The notes under the pieces are model-generated. The model worked only from the letters and a program-made list of their open reading frames with translations, made no database searches and was not told the DNA's origin. Source: Vicia villosa (taxonomy: Eukaryota; Streptophyta; Magnoliopsida; Fabales; Fabaceae). From it: a DNA stretch of 64,000 bases. This document shows positions 44,791-57,478 of this stretch, piece after piece; positions within the stretch are counted from its first letter, which is position 1, and each line of letters begins with the position of its first letter. The translations under genes and the position numbers were made by a program. The DNA lies in contig NC_081183.1 of the NCBI RefSeq assembly GCF_029867415.1, positions 144,828,798-144,892,797 on the forward strand, read 5' to 3'.

Positions 44791-44800
44791 TATATATACA
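44791..44800 (+). promoter_or_regulatory. TATA box of the solo Ogre LTR
   Basis: tatatataca, followed by taaccaattcc, lies mid-LTR, with an equivalent atatatatac at 61631-61640 in the second Ogre LTR. Shared position and flanking context suggest the U3 promoter. Confidence 0.45.
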
Positions 44801-45636
44801 TAACCAATTCCAAGCATAAGGGGACGAAAATTGAAGCAAAGGGCTAGGGTTTCAAAGTTCCAAAATATTCAAGAATAAGTGAAAGTTGCATATCTTGTTC
44901 TGAGCATTCTCAAAGCTTTTCAACTATCTAATCATCTTCCTAAGATTCGCTACGAAAATTTCGCAGCTAATTGGCAGCAGGCTGGAAGCAGAACCGTAGC
45001 TAAATGCCAGGCAGAAAGATGAAGAAGATGAGGACGTGGCCAATCCAACGTATCTCGCTCCAGCACGCGCACGGTGTACTCTCCTTCTCCAACCGTCTGA
45101 TCTTCACTGCGCCTGATCCAACGCTCATGAGAGCGCGTTCCACCGTGAACCCTCACACTGAATTAAACGCCCTTTTTTTCTAATTTTCTTTTATATTGCT
45201 TTTCTAATTTCCTTTTTTTCTTCTTTTTAACTACTAACTTTTTTTTTTAACACTAACTTAATTAAATCATTAAAACTTAGCATTAGTTTTTTTTTATCAT
45301 AAAAATTAATTGTATAATTATTTTAATTAATGAGTTTTAATCATAAAAACATAAAAATTGATTTCTTTCTAGTTTTTTTAATCTTATTAGTAAAATTAGA
45401 ATGTAGGTTAATTCTTATGTTAAAAATAATTAGACATAGGTTTTAATCAATTAATTTTTACTTTTGTACATATTTAATTTTAATTAAATCATTAATTTAG
45501 GGTTAATTTAATAATTAATTAGTAGTTAGGATTAAATAGTTTTTTAACCCTGATTTTATTTTAATCTTGATTTTAAACTCTCTTCTTCTCATCTCCACTT
45601 CTCGACTTCCCGATTTTATTATGGTTTAATTATTAT

Positions 45637-45893
45637 TATGTAATTGTTTCGAGGTTGTAATAGTAATTAGGAATTTTATTTCCGTATTTTATTTTTCGTA
45701 GTTTTATTATGTAACTGCTAAGGTTTGTAATAGTTAATTAGGATTTTATTTTCCGCATATTTTTATGTAACTGCCCCAAAGCCATGTAATAGTTGTAGGT
45801 TTACTTTCTGCTTTTATTTTCCGCATTCCCCGGTTTTTTGGTTATGTAATCCCCCTCCCCGAAGCCTTGTAATAGCGTAGGATTTAATTTCCG
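45637..45893 (+). repeat. Four imperfect tandem units in the Ogre LTR
   Basis: Units start at 45637, 45708, 45764 and 45843 with tatgtaaYtg or tatgtaatcc. They continue with ttgtaatag (atgtaatag in the third) and end in ttatttYcg or taatttccg. Period varies from 56 to 79 bp. Confidence 0.7.
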
Positions 45894-46765
45894 CATTTTA
45901 AATTTCTGTATAATATTAACTGCGTGGTTAGTAATTCTAGGGAGTGCAACCATGAATTGAACATAAAATCACTAATTATAAGATAAATATTCGAATTGAA
46001 CCACATGATTGTGCCACACACACACCTTTAGGGTAACCCTTCTTATGTTGCCTGTTGCCTTTTAATTGCGATTCTAAAATAGTCAAGTCCCTCGATTTCG
46101 AGGATACCTAAAGCAATTGCTGCCTTAATACATTGAAATCATCATAAGATCTTGTCCCTTGATGTTGCCTCGGAAATAAAGATGATTGTCCCATTGCTAA
46201 GGTATCCTCGCCTGTTGCCTAAATGACTATTCTATCCTTCTCTAAAGACTACCTACCCTTTATATGGCAGGGAGAGTTTTATGGCGAACGATACTTTCTC
46301 GATGACCCTTTACATCCAATGAAAGGACTTCCTACCCTCCTATGGTATGGATAGCCCTGAAAAGCTAAAAGGACAAAATTTTTAAAACTTAGGGTAATTG
46401 TTTTTTGATTGCTTGCTCTTCTTCAAATTCAAATTCAAATCTCTTTTCCCACTCTTTTTTTCAAATCAAATTCAAAAAGACTACGCTTATTTACAAGCTA
46501 AAGTTCTTCTTCAAAGATTTTACTATTCACACACAACACTTCAAACGTTTTTGAAAACAAAAGTGAGCTAAGCAATTAAGAGCCCATGGATAACCATGGA
46601 TACAAAGGGTGCTTTAAACCTTCCCTTTGTATAACTTACCCCCCAGACTCAAGCTCTTTCAAAGGTCTTTCCTGTTCTTTTTGCCTTTCCCATTGGATAA
46701 AATAAAAGTCAGTGGCGACTCTTGCTATCCGCAACATTTCAAAAAAGTCAGTTCACCGTATTACA

Positions 46766-48640
46766 ACATGGTTTGAATACATCAAGATCAAGGATGCAAT
46801 TTTTTATTTTTATTGCTTTTTCTTTAAGAAACCCGGGAGGGCCGGGAACTTTGGTTTTGAAGTCTTCACTAAAAGTGGATATAAAGATTGGAAGCATTCA
46901 TCTCAAGGATTTAAAGATCACGTTAGTAGTCTTAATAGTTTGCACAACTCATGTACCAAGCACTACGATGATTATAATAATCAAAGACAAAGTGTGGCAA
47001 GTAAGTTTGTTAAAGCAACCAAGGAATCAGAAGAATTTATAAGATTCGTTTGACTTGTTCTATAGATTGTTCAAGATATTTCATTGCACAAGGCATGACT
47101 TTCCGTGGCCATGATTAATCCTCAATTTCTCTAAATTAGGGAAATTTTAAAGAGCTGGTAGATTGGGTAAAATCTAAGAATGAACAAGTGAGCGATGCTT
47201 TTAACCGTGGTGGAAAAAAATTGCACAATGCCTTCCAGTGATATTCAAAAGGAGCTTGCAATGTGTTGTGTACATGAAGTTACGAAGGTGATTATGTAAG
47301 AGCTTGGTGATAAACAATTCTCCGTGCTTATTGACGAGTCACATGATATATCAGTCAAAGAGAAAATGACGGTGATGTTGAGGTTAGTAGTTGTATTTTC
47401 CAAATTCCAATTTTCATTACCTATTATTCTCTATGCCACCAAGTAAAATTGTTGATTTTTTTTATCTTTTTGAGCGACAAGGGGAATGTTGTAAAACAAT
47501 TTATTGCTCTACATCATGTCAAAGATACTACATTTGAGTCATTAAAGGATGCTCTTTATGGTATTCTTTATAAGTACACGTTATCTATTTCAAGGACACG
47601 AGGGCAATGATATGATGAAACTTTAAATATGAGAGGTGAACCTAATGGTTTACAACGAAAGATTCTAGATTAAAACCCTTATGCTTTCTATGTCCATTTC
47701 TATGCTTACCGTTTGCAATTGGTTGTTGTGTCTGTTGCTAGTAGCAGCTCATCTATTCATGATTTCTTTGAGTACATCTCCTTGATTATGACCACAACAA
47801 GTGAATCTTGTAAGAGGATGGATGCTTTGACGAAGGCACAACACAAAGATATTTTATTTAAACTTGAGAGGGGTGAAATATCTAGAGGAAGGGGCTTGCA
47901 CCAACCATCTAGTATCGTTAGACTTGGGGATACTATATGGGGTTCACATCATACTACATTGCTTCGTTTGGATCAAATGTGCTCATCTGTGTTAAAGGTG
48001 CTTAGTACAGTTGATGAAGATAGACATGGACCATCTCATGCAACGGGATTGATACAAAAAATGGAGACCTTTAAATTTTCTTTTATTTTGAAGTTAATGT
48101 TAAAGTTGTTTGGTATATCATAAACAAGCTTTCAAATTTCTTGCAAAGAAAAGATCTTAATATTGTAAATGTCATGGAATTAGTTGATGTTGTCAAATTT
48201 CGGTTGACCACAATGAGAGAGAGTGGTTGGGATAATTTATTTGCCCAGGTCCAATAATTTTGTGTTGCTAAAGGCATTTCGGTGCTAAGGGTAGAAGGGA
48301 GGACTATCACTAATCTTCATCATTACCGTGTAAAGATTTTTTATGTTGCTATTGGCAAAATATGTATGGAGATGGATCAATGTTTTAGTGAAGGAAGTAA
48401 CATTATCCTTGATTGCTTCTCATGTCTTGACCACATGAATTTTTTCTCCAAGTGTGATGTTGATAAGCTTGCTCGTCTTGCTGATATTTATCATGCAGAC
48501 TTTTTTGATGATGATCGTGGAACAATAAAGGATCAACTTGACATATATGTTCTTCAAGTGAAAAGAAATGCTTCATTTTTCACTTGTGAAGATGTTCAAA
48601 GTTAACATTTGGTATTTCCATTAGTTTAAAAAATTAAAAA
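46766..48640 (+). pseudogene. hAT-transposase-like protein, central and C-terminal part
   Basis: It resumes in frame with 28021 as TWFEYIKIKDAIFYFYCFFF, then FEVFTKSGYKDWKHSSQGFK and QRQSVASKFVKATKESEEF. Then come SDIQKELAMC (DUF4371), FSVLIDESHDISVKEKMTVM, an intron-like gap (about 47390-47480), FIALHHVKDTTFESLKDALY, SIHDFFEYISLI and GEISRGRGLHQPSS. The last blocks are FSEGSNIILDCFSCLD and LARLADIYHADFFDDDRGTI. The TTF finger has lost a Cys (FYFYC). Stops and shifts are many. It ends near HLVFPLV, before the hAT dimerisation domain. This protein family derives from hAT transposases. Confidence 0.75.
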
Positions 48641-50795
48641 ATAATTTAGTTAATATTTTTTCGTTTTATTTTTAAATTTTTAAATTTAGAAATTAAATAA
48701 AAATAAATTTTATATAGAATATATTGGACTTGTAGCCCATTTTATCTCAGCCTGATTTCAAGTTACTAAATCATATATGACTTTGCATTATATACACTTA
48801 AATTCTTTACTTAAAAACGGAGTGGCACTATATGTGTTTTTACTTCTTCACACGCACCAATCAATTTCTATTCAGCTATGTATCCAACACTGAAATTTGA
48901 ACTTGACTAACGAGCACGAAGAATATATAAAAATTTAGCTGCTTCCTTTCAGGCACTGATTCACCATAGAACCCTTCATTTTCAATATTTGCAACAAATA
49001 ATTGCTATCAATGGATTTCACATACGCTGCCATCTCAGTAACCCAATTCTACAATATCAATTAAAAATAATAATAAATTCAAGCTCAAGTTAATGTTTCA
49101 TTAAATTAATAAATAAAATAAAAGAACCTGAGTTGAATTTCCAGAATCATTTTGACCATGATAAATGCCATTGTTCTTCCTAAATTTAAACCATGTTTAG
49201 AAGCTTGTTCAAAAGCTGAAGTAACATTAAACTGCATCAGAAGAATATAGCACTAGATTTCAAGTATCTTAAATCTTCTGAAGGTGAATGACATGCAACA
49301 TAAACTGCATCAGAAGAACCCCATTGGTCTGTTCTGTGTTCATTCCAATGTTTGTAAAATAAGAACAGAGAACCTACCGAAAGAATCACAGTAGACGGAG
49401 GTATGGTGGAGAAGAAATAAAAGTTCTCAAGGGTATTTATAGGTAATGACATGGACTTTTTTTTTTAATTCTTACTTATGCAACGTCTCCTTTTCAACAC
49501 AAGTTTCTCCCAAGAGTATTGTTACATGGAGAGGAACTGAAAGGACTTATGCCATGTTCTGCATGAAGAAGTTTCTCTCAAGAGACTTATGCAACGTCTC
49601 CTTTCCAACACAAGTTTCTTACTTATGGAACATGAAGTTTCTTACTTATGCGCCTTCGTGCGTGCTTGTTCAAGTCCAAATTTTAGTGTTGGATTGGATG
49701 CATAGCTGGAGAGGAACTTGAAGGAAATTGATTGTTGCATGGGATGGAAAATAAAGAACATGAAGAAGTAAACAAAGTAAAAACACATAGCCCCACATTG
49801 TTATTTAAGCCAAGAATTTAACTATATATAAAACAAAATTAAATATGTGTCTTTGACTTGAAAACAGGTTGAGAGAAAATGTGCCACAATCCCAATATTT
49901 TTCATGTAAAAAATAACTTAATCGGATTTTGTATATTCAACTCTATTTTAAATTATACTTTGATAAAATTACGACTTTCTTTTATTTTGATTGATGACTA
50001 TTTATATATTATATACAATAGATTTACGATCTTAAATTTTTGCCCAGACTTTATAATTTTTCTAGCTACGCCACTGGTGTTAAAATAATATTTTCACCTT
50101 CAAATTATATCTTTCTCTAATTCTCTTTTATCCCAGTATCTTTTTCTTGACATAATTAAATATATTATTATTTATTAATCTTGTGATTTAATATTCCAAC
50201 ATAAACATTTTAAATAATATATTTAGAATAAGAATATTTTAAGTAATATATTATATGTAAGTGATAAAACTACTCTTGAAGAAATTTATATTTAAGTTGT
50301 TTAAAAATTTATTTTAAAATATTCTTATTCTTTTTAGATCGTCTTTGTAGCGGCTAGATCGTTTAGATCATCTTGTTTGTATTGGTTTTTTTTGTTTTTA
50401 ATAAAGTTTTTTGATTTAAAAAAAATCTTAATAAATTTAATTTTTTAATATTAAATTTTTTATTGATTTTTTATTTATTATTATTCATATTTCTACAATA
50501 TTAATTATATTTTATTGAAAAATAATAATATAATGTATTTTCTTATAACTAATTCAAAATAAGAAATTTCATTAATATAACACATTAAGTTTTAGAATTA
50601 ACTAACACAATTGTATGAAGAATATTTCTTCCATCTTCTTATTTGTTGCTGAATTTTAGTTTTACTTTTCATAAATCACTGATTGAGAAAAACACAAACA
50701 ATTTATTGTATTTTAATTGCTTGTTGTTGAAAATTGAAGCAAGTTATTATTGCGTGAATCAATCATATCACCTTGGGGGAGAAACGAAGTATTTT
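48641..50795. other. AT-rich DNA; short duplication and a hAT-like 3' terminus
   Basis: No supported gene. At 49481-49515 and 49579-49612 the block acttatgcaacgtctcc, then aacacaagtttct, is duplicated, with a shorter third partial copy at 49619-49645. At 50050-50085 ctttataatttttctagcta followed by cgccactg looks like the 3' end of an Ac-type hAT transposon; it could be the end of the element whose transposase fossil precedes it. No matching 5' terminus was found. Confidence 0.4.
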
Positions 50796-51043
50796 TGTTA
50801 GGCCCAATAGAAACAAAAAGAAATCTGTGTGGCTCAAAGACTTTATTACATAATAGGAGTGCTGATAGTAATGCTATTAATTACGTAGTTTCCTTTAAAG
50901 AGGCCCACGGCCCATTGCAAACAAACCCTAGTAGTATTTATATTTCATTTGTAAGTGCTGCTGAACTCAATGAAGAAAAGTTGTTTAGTTATTGTATCCT
51001 TTTATGCATTCTAGATCTAGTTTAGTTAGAGTAAATCCTATCA
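50796..51043 (+). repeat. Element D 5' LTR (short, Reina-like)
   Basis: It starts tgttaggcccaatag and ends gtaaatcctatca. It is followed by ttggtgctttcatcc, a primer-site-like sequence seen at this place in related plant Ty3/gypsy elements. A length of about 250 bp fits the Reina group. The partner LTR is outside the window or deleted, so the left limit is not proven by a duplication. Confidence 0.5.
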
Positions 51044-51078
51044 TTGGTGCTTTCATCCTTTGATCCTCTATCCCTCCC

Positions 51079-52051
51079 ATGGCTCCCCCCAAACCAACTA
51101 ATCCACAAACCAAAGACCTGATTGATGATGCTATTGCGCTGGCAGTGCAGACCTCAAAGCAGCAGCTAGACCACGCCATGCTTGAAACACAACAGCAGCT
51201 AGATGAGCGTTTTCACTTGACCCATGGTGAACTACAGCGGCTCCGTTCTCGCTTGGACACGGAATCGCAACTGGAAACTCAAAGGTATGACTCCCTTGTC
51301 GCTCTCATACAGTCCCTAAATATACAACGGGAACCACCCTCCGCGAAGGGACAATCTGATGGCCAATCTTCAGGTACCACTCACCATATCTCATCACCCC
51401 AAAATGTCACCACTATCCCTAGTTCCATTGTCACTACCCCTGTTCATACACCTCTCCACCACACACCGAACCACACATTTATTCCCCACTCCACTCCTAT
51501 TCCCAATCAACCACCCTATATACCAGCCGCTCTACCACCTCCCCCATTTCCACCATATTCAGCCTTCATTAACCCAAACCCTCCATTCTCCCCAACTCCC
51601 ATACCCCATACGCAAATTCCCAACCATATCCCTTACCAACAAATTCCTCCCTTACCAACTTTCCGTTCTCCTAAGCTTGAGATGGCCCCTTTTGATGGCA
51701 CAAACCCACTTGACTGGTTATTCCAAGCTGATCAGTTCTTTGGATTTTACAATTTACCACCTGAGAATAGATTATCTATGATTTCTTTTTATATGAAGGG
51801 AGATGCATTGGGCTGGTTTAAGTGGATGCATCAGAATCATCTTTTAATGGATTGGCATTCGTTTACCAAGGCTCTCGAATTACGTTTTGGTCCCTCTACG
51901 TTTGAGAATCACCAAGCTGAATTGTTCAAATTGAAACAAGAGAGTTCAGTTCTGGATTATCAATCTAAGTTTGAGAAATTGGGTAATCAAGTTGTTGGTT
52001 TACCTCCGGAAGCAATTTTAAATTGTTTTATTTCTGGGTTATCGTCCGAGA
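51079..52051 (+). pseudogene. Element D gag, split by element E
   Basis: ATG at 51079 (MAPPKPTNPQTKDLIDDAIA) opens a coiled-coil-like segment (QQLDERFHLTHGELQRLRSR), then a proline-rich linker at residues 110-200. Next is the gag core PKLEMAPFDGTNPLDWLFQA, FFGFYNLPPENRLSMISFYM, DALGWFKWMH, SFTKALELRFGPSTFENHQA and GLPPEAILNCFISGLSSE. The frame is open to the point where element E enters (52051) and continues at 58743 as RHELAILRPTNISQAIGLAK. No nonsense codon was seen in this part. Confidence 0.8.
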
Positions 52052-53310
52052 TGAAATTCTGGTAAGACAGACTCAGAATGTCATACATAATGTCACGACA
52101 TCTTTTCTGTCATCAGCTTAGCTGAGGCAGTACATACAGATCCCCCAATTTTTATTACTTCTAACATCCAGAAGTCTGGAAGTGTTGGGATCACATATCA
52201 GTTCAGTTAACATAAACAAATCTGCTTTGCAGAGATTCTGTGTTAGCACAGTCATTAAATCACACACTGATGTCATGCACGATGTTATGACATCCAAACT
52301 AAACTTACAAATAAACAATGCAGAAACATAAATAACACAGAGAATTGTTTACCCAGTTCGGTTCTAACTAACCTACTCTGGGGGCTACCAAGCCAGGGAT
52401 GAAGTTCACTATCAGTAGTATCAATTCAGAGTTAAACTCGCCGTTTACCCCTCCTCACTTAATCACTACCCAATGACCCCTCTACCTAGGTCCTCCCTAG
52501 ATATGGAATATCCCCATTCCACTCCCAATCACCGCAGTGATGTCCAAGCACTCCAGCCCCTAGCCTATGCTTGACAGCTTCTCACCAACAATCACCTCAT
52601 GTGATAACACACTGACAATAGTCAAAGTAGAAGATCCACTTCCAATACACACTTTGATCTTGCTTCACAGTTTCGATCAAACGACACATCTACACTCATT
52701 GCTTCACAGCTTCTGAGTGAGTACACATACCTCTTGCCTACAGGCTTCGAGGAATAAATCAGTGACCATCCCACAATCCAGGTGGTTCACCTACACAACA
52801 AACCCTAATGACTACATTATGATCGTTAGGTTTACAAGGCTACAAAGATTCCTATATATAACCTGATCCTAGTTGGACTTGGGCTTAAAATCGCAGCACT
52901 CCTTGCTGTTACAAATCAGCAGATTTCTTCTGCTACAAACAAGGCCTTTTGATCATAAGTTACCTAATTTATCTCCTAAATTAGTAACTGCTGAAACTTC
53001 AATCTTAGATTTGATTCTTCAATATTCTGAATTGATTCTTTGACCTTTAAGACTGCGTCACATAGGATTACATAATATCCACATAGAATATTCTGTATCT
53101 TTTAAAACCAAAACTGAATCTTCCTTCCTCAGTTCTGCAGGCGCGATGTCATGGTTAATGTCATGACATTCCTTGTAACATCTTGTTTTAGTACCTGTTT
53201 TTGTTCTTTTAATATTTGCAAGAGTACATTATATTACATTCAGCTGCTATTATGTTTTAGCCAAGCATGGATGCCAATAAGACAATAATACAGAACAGAG
53301 CACACTAACA
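52052..53310 (-). repeat. Element E 3' LTR
   Basis: This is the left copy. It contains several imperfect dyads of the type atgtcatgacat (near 52090, 52270-52291, 53145-53172). A frame of 66 codons here is identical in both LTRs and has no known similarity. Confidence 0.9.
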
Positions 53311-53330
53311 ATCTCCCCCTTTGGCTTATT
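53311..53330 (-). other. Element E polypurine tract
   Basis: Minus strand: aataagccaaagggggagat immediately before the LTR, the expected second-strand primer. Confidence 0.85.
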
Positions 53331-56300
53331 TTGGCTAAAACTAAACATAAATAATAAATACACATTAACTCCAAGAGCAGCTGCTTCAACTTTCAGGATA
53401 CCTAGGCTGAACCACATCATAACATCTTCAGTCTGCTTCTACTTCTGTCTTCAAATCTTCCTTTGTTTCTTTTGACAGTAGCAAAATCAGCGTCAGCCTC
53501 TCTCCCCCTTTTTAGCCACAATATGACAAAGATGTATACAATGTCATAATATGCAATGGAAGAACCTGTAACTCCCCCTGCACATGAGGAAGAAGATACG
53601 AAAACCAATTCTAGCCACTGTAGTTCTCCAAGAACCAGCCCTTGTAACTCAGAACACAAATCACAATTGTGTTCATAACTCAGATCACAAATCACAACTA
53701 AAATGTCTCCCTTCTCGAAGACTGAACACGAAGATGCATGCTCATTGTTATTGCTGTAACACCATTGGTAGAGATTCATGATTTCCCCACCCTGTGTTAT
53801 TCTGAGCAGATTTTGGTAGAGGAACCCATCGCAATACCAAATCTGGACGCACCCAACACAAACACACACGAAACACATCTTTGAGAGATTTGATATCTGA
53901 AGCCTGCTGTGAAGATGCTAATTTATAGCCATTGGAGAATCATAGGAAGTAACGATAGTCTTTGGTCTTGTTCAACGGTCAAACTATTAATTAGGAAACA
54001 GTTCTAAAAACAATTACTCTTTCCAAAGCAGTTTTTCCTTGCAGCATCAATGTCTTTAACTATGTCATGACATATTGTCAGACATTGTCCCTCTTTCACC
54101 CCTCAAGCACATAGCTTAAGATTCTTTAAGAGACTTTGACAAAGCATCCTATGAACCACGTAATAGACCTCCTACTCCTTTACTGACTCACTAGTCATAG
54201 ACTTCTGTTGTTCTGATCACCTTGAGACTGTATACTGCAACTGTGAAGAGCCTTCCAACACTTGTTGACATGCAGCCACTAGAACAGTTCAAGATTTGTG
54301 GATACCAGACGCACATGGTTAGATTCAACCATTCCCAGAAAAACTGACTGTAATGATACATCTTGTTAAATAAACCTTTTCATAAGAAACTTCCTCTAAC
54401 TAAGTTGAAAAAGCTCCTGCTGACTTGGACCACCTTCATTATGATGATAGAGTATAACAGACCAAGATAATTTTCTAGAATTATATCTTGAACTAAGAAG
54501 ACACTCCCCCTATATGAGATAATTTGTGCTTCATACAGGAAAACTTGTAATGATGAATGGAAAATATAAGACGCATCTTCATATCTTCAAGAGCGCACCC
54601 TCTGCCCAACTAACTAGCTGACACACTTCACTATTACAAAGTAACTCCTTTACAAAAGATACTCACATCAGAATTTAGATGTTATATCATCTTGTATAAC
54701 ATTAAGATACAATTGAACAGTTCAGTACATTTAACTGACTCCACTTCTCTTTCTTCAACAGATTCAAGTCTACCACCTTATCTCCACCTGAAATAATCAA
54801 CAAATAACCTTTTGACACTTGATGCTTCCATAGAAAGGTTGCCATAGACTCAACATAAAGAACTGCCACTTCTTCCACTTGTTGATCATAACTCTACCGA
54901 GTTGCACTCTGATCATGGTCTGCCAAGATAATTTGAAATCCTCCTTGATATGATGTTTCTCATAATGATTAACATACACTCCAATTAGAATTAGAAGAAT
55001 CCTTTTTATCCACAACTATGTTGATCATCTCACCAAACTTCTGTCTTCATGGTCATACTCACTACTGAAGTCTTCATCATGAAAGTAGACACGAATTGCC
55101 AGAACATGTTACCATCACCAAAATCAGAATCTGCTCATTCTAATCCACATTAAGTTAGAACGGTCACTTCAGACTTAATGTTGCTTCTTCATCCTTCACA
55201 TGCAAGATTCTAGATAATTTTCCAAACCAACAAGATATAGTGATGTTGTGACATCACGCAAGACATTAGTTTATCAGACTTGAAATCTCATCAATATCTC
55301 TGAGTGTTCCACCACCTACACTGATTGATGTCTTGTCATACTTCATACTCCCCCTGAGAATTACAACATAAGGATGTTTTGAATAATTGTCCTTAACCTG
55401 AAGCATTCTTCATTTGGAACTGCCACACTTTCCAAATTTGGAATCCTTAGTTTGCTTGCTACACAAGATCCAGACTGCCACTTCATGTACCTTGAAATAG
55501 AAGAAACTTCTAAATAGCTCTTGAACATCTCTTCAACAGATAGGTCTGAACCTAATCTTTACTGGTGTCTTCAAGTGTTGTGATGTAACATACAAAACAA
55601 AGCATCACATACATCTTCTTCTTCTTCTTCCACATAGTTGATGTAAATATCCAGCTCCCATCAAGATACTCACCATCTCCTATATGTTTCTTCTTCTTGA
55701 ATCAACTCACCAGCCAACCATTGCCTTTCTTAATGCTTAATTGAAGATAACACAGAACTATAATTGATGCATAGTTCAAATCAGACCATGGACACTTCAT
55801 ACACATACTTAGCTCCCGACAGAGTATATGAATCTGTATTCAGGCTGTACATCCAATAAGTACTAAGTCTCCCGTCAAAGCACCTATTAGTCACTCAGAT
55901 AGAATTTGCTGCTCACACCAGGTCCTTCTAAATGATCTCTTCTTCATACATGAAAGCATTCTTCTTGAAAATGATGTTACAACATCTGTTATGACATCAT
56001 TCATTTAGACTCTTTGGATTTCTCATTCAACATCTCCTGTATGACACTTGGGGAAAGACAAAGAAAGCACGACCAACATCATCAACTCAGCTACACATCA
56101 GTCATGATTAAGGGATAATATATGCCATATCTCAATAAACTTTTCTTCAGACTTCTCTTCTGACTTTGAGATAATGGATGCCACAATCTGTACCCCATGA
56201 GGAGATACCCTCAACAAGGTTTCTAGAACAGATTCACTTATGACATAACTCCTGAAAATACCTCAGATTCCACACAGTAATCTGACTCCCTTGAATCATC

Positions 56301-57464
56301 ACACAATATTCAAAACCATATTTCACTATGCACGATACACAGTATTCAGTTTTCACCACTAACTGTTCTATGATTAAGAAAACAATTCACACATCTGGTT
56401 CCTTTGATCAAAAGAACATACCAGATATAAGCTCATCTTGAATTTTCATAGAGGTCTTGAAAAGAAAACCTGAATGAATCCTTTCACTTGCACTGAGCTC
56501 TACTTCCAACTCCCATAAGCTTATGCCTGAAATAAACTGACATTTGGGATGGAAGGTTCAGTTGATTGTATTCTGACCAATCAACACAAAAAGCAGATGT
56601 CTCCTCTTCCAGATCAGGAGTAGGTTCCAAACAAATGTACTCACACTACATAAGTTTAGCACCAGAACATCTGTTCTTCAACTGGTAGCTGCATACCAGT
56701 ATGCCATCAGTTCCTTCTTCTTGGAACACACAATTTTTGACAATCTTGAAGATCATCAAACAACTTTGCAGATGAATATGAGGAGCACTGATCATTTGAA
56801 CCTCTTCAACCTCAATAACCATGCCTTTATGAGTGGACTTGAGAAAAGATTTCAAGTATCTTTGACACTTGTACTAAAGTTGAGAACAATCTGCTACAAA
56901 TTCTGTTGAAAACCATATAACCCTAGAGATCTTCTTTCAAAGATAGGATTATGCATCAGATGCTATGCAGCAGAAAATAGCCATATATCAACAGAGATTA
57001 CACAATGCTTACTCCCAGAACCAGTTGTAAGCATGACATCCAAGAATTGCAGTTGAACAATCCAACAATATGCTTGATTCTTCTTCAAGCAACACAACAA
57101 GACCTAACCAATATTCTGACCAGAAAGAAACAGATAAGCACAAAGAATACCTTATCATTAACTTCACTCCCGCATGAAGGTTTTGACAATCTTCTTCTCT
57201 GTACCTTGCTATATGCTGAATAAAACACCCCAAATTCTTCACTCCCGCATGAATCATTTGGATATCCTCGAAACCAGTAACACCATCTTCCCTTGCCAAG
57301 AGAATACACCTGTTTTGGTCAGTTTGGTCCAGTCTTCCACACATAGGTCCATCCTCCACTTCTAGGGACCATACAATATGAACATGAATGTTCAAACAAT
57401 CATCTACCTCCAACAACCAGAAAGTATCTCCCATGGATCTCATCCAGAAATAGACAGGATGCCT
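53331..57464 (-). other. Element E non-coding interior
   Basis: The longest minus-strand frames are 153 codons at 53878-53417 and 168 codons at 57515-57009, the latter starting inside the LTR. Neither shows a retroelement motif. The codon pattern is poor, and further atgacat dyads (54062, 55245, 55975) are scattered in. In-frame remnants of pol could not be found by eye. The interior probably serves only packaging and reverse transcription. Confidence 0.6.
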
Positions 57465-57476
57465 GCTCTGATACCA
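57465..57476 (-). other. Element E primer binding site (tRNA-iMet)
   Basis: Minus strand TGGTATCAGAGC begins 2 nt after the 5' LTR (attTGG context) and continues aggc. Confidence 0.9.
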
Positions 57477-57478
57477 AT

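Larger units (their letters stand above)
28017..46770 (+). mobile_element. Solo Ogre LTR (28022-46765), split by element B; TSD acatg
   Basis: The LTR starts TGTCATACCCCAAAATTTG at 28022. It is broken after 28116 by element B, resumes after cttac at 43686, and ends in gttcaccgtattaca at 46765. The duplication acatg is exact (28017-28021, 46766-46770). Without the insert the LTR is about 3175 bp. No internal Ogre region (gag-pro-pol) is present between the duplications, so this is a solo LTR left by LTR-LTR recombination. The three starts in the window, length and termini fit Ogre/Tat elements of Fabeae. Confidence 0.8.

Noticed and set aside
44185..45156. Frames in the solo Ogre LTR
   Set aside because: No similarity recognised, wrong strand for the element, typical random frames in an LTR.
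53417..53878. 153-codon Cys/Val-rich minus-strand frame in element E
   Set aside because: Low-complexity start (MCFVCVCVGCVQ), no retroelement motif, no support as a gene.
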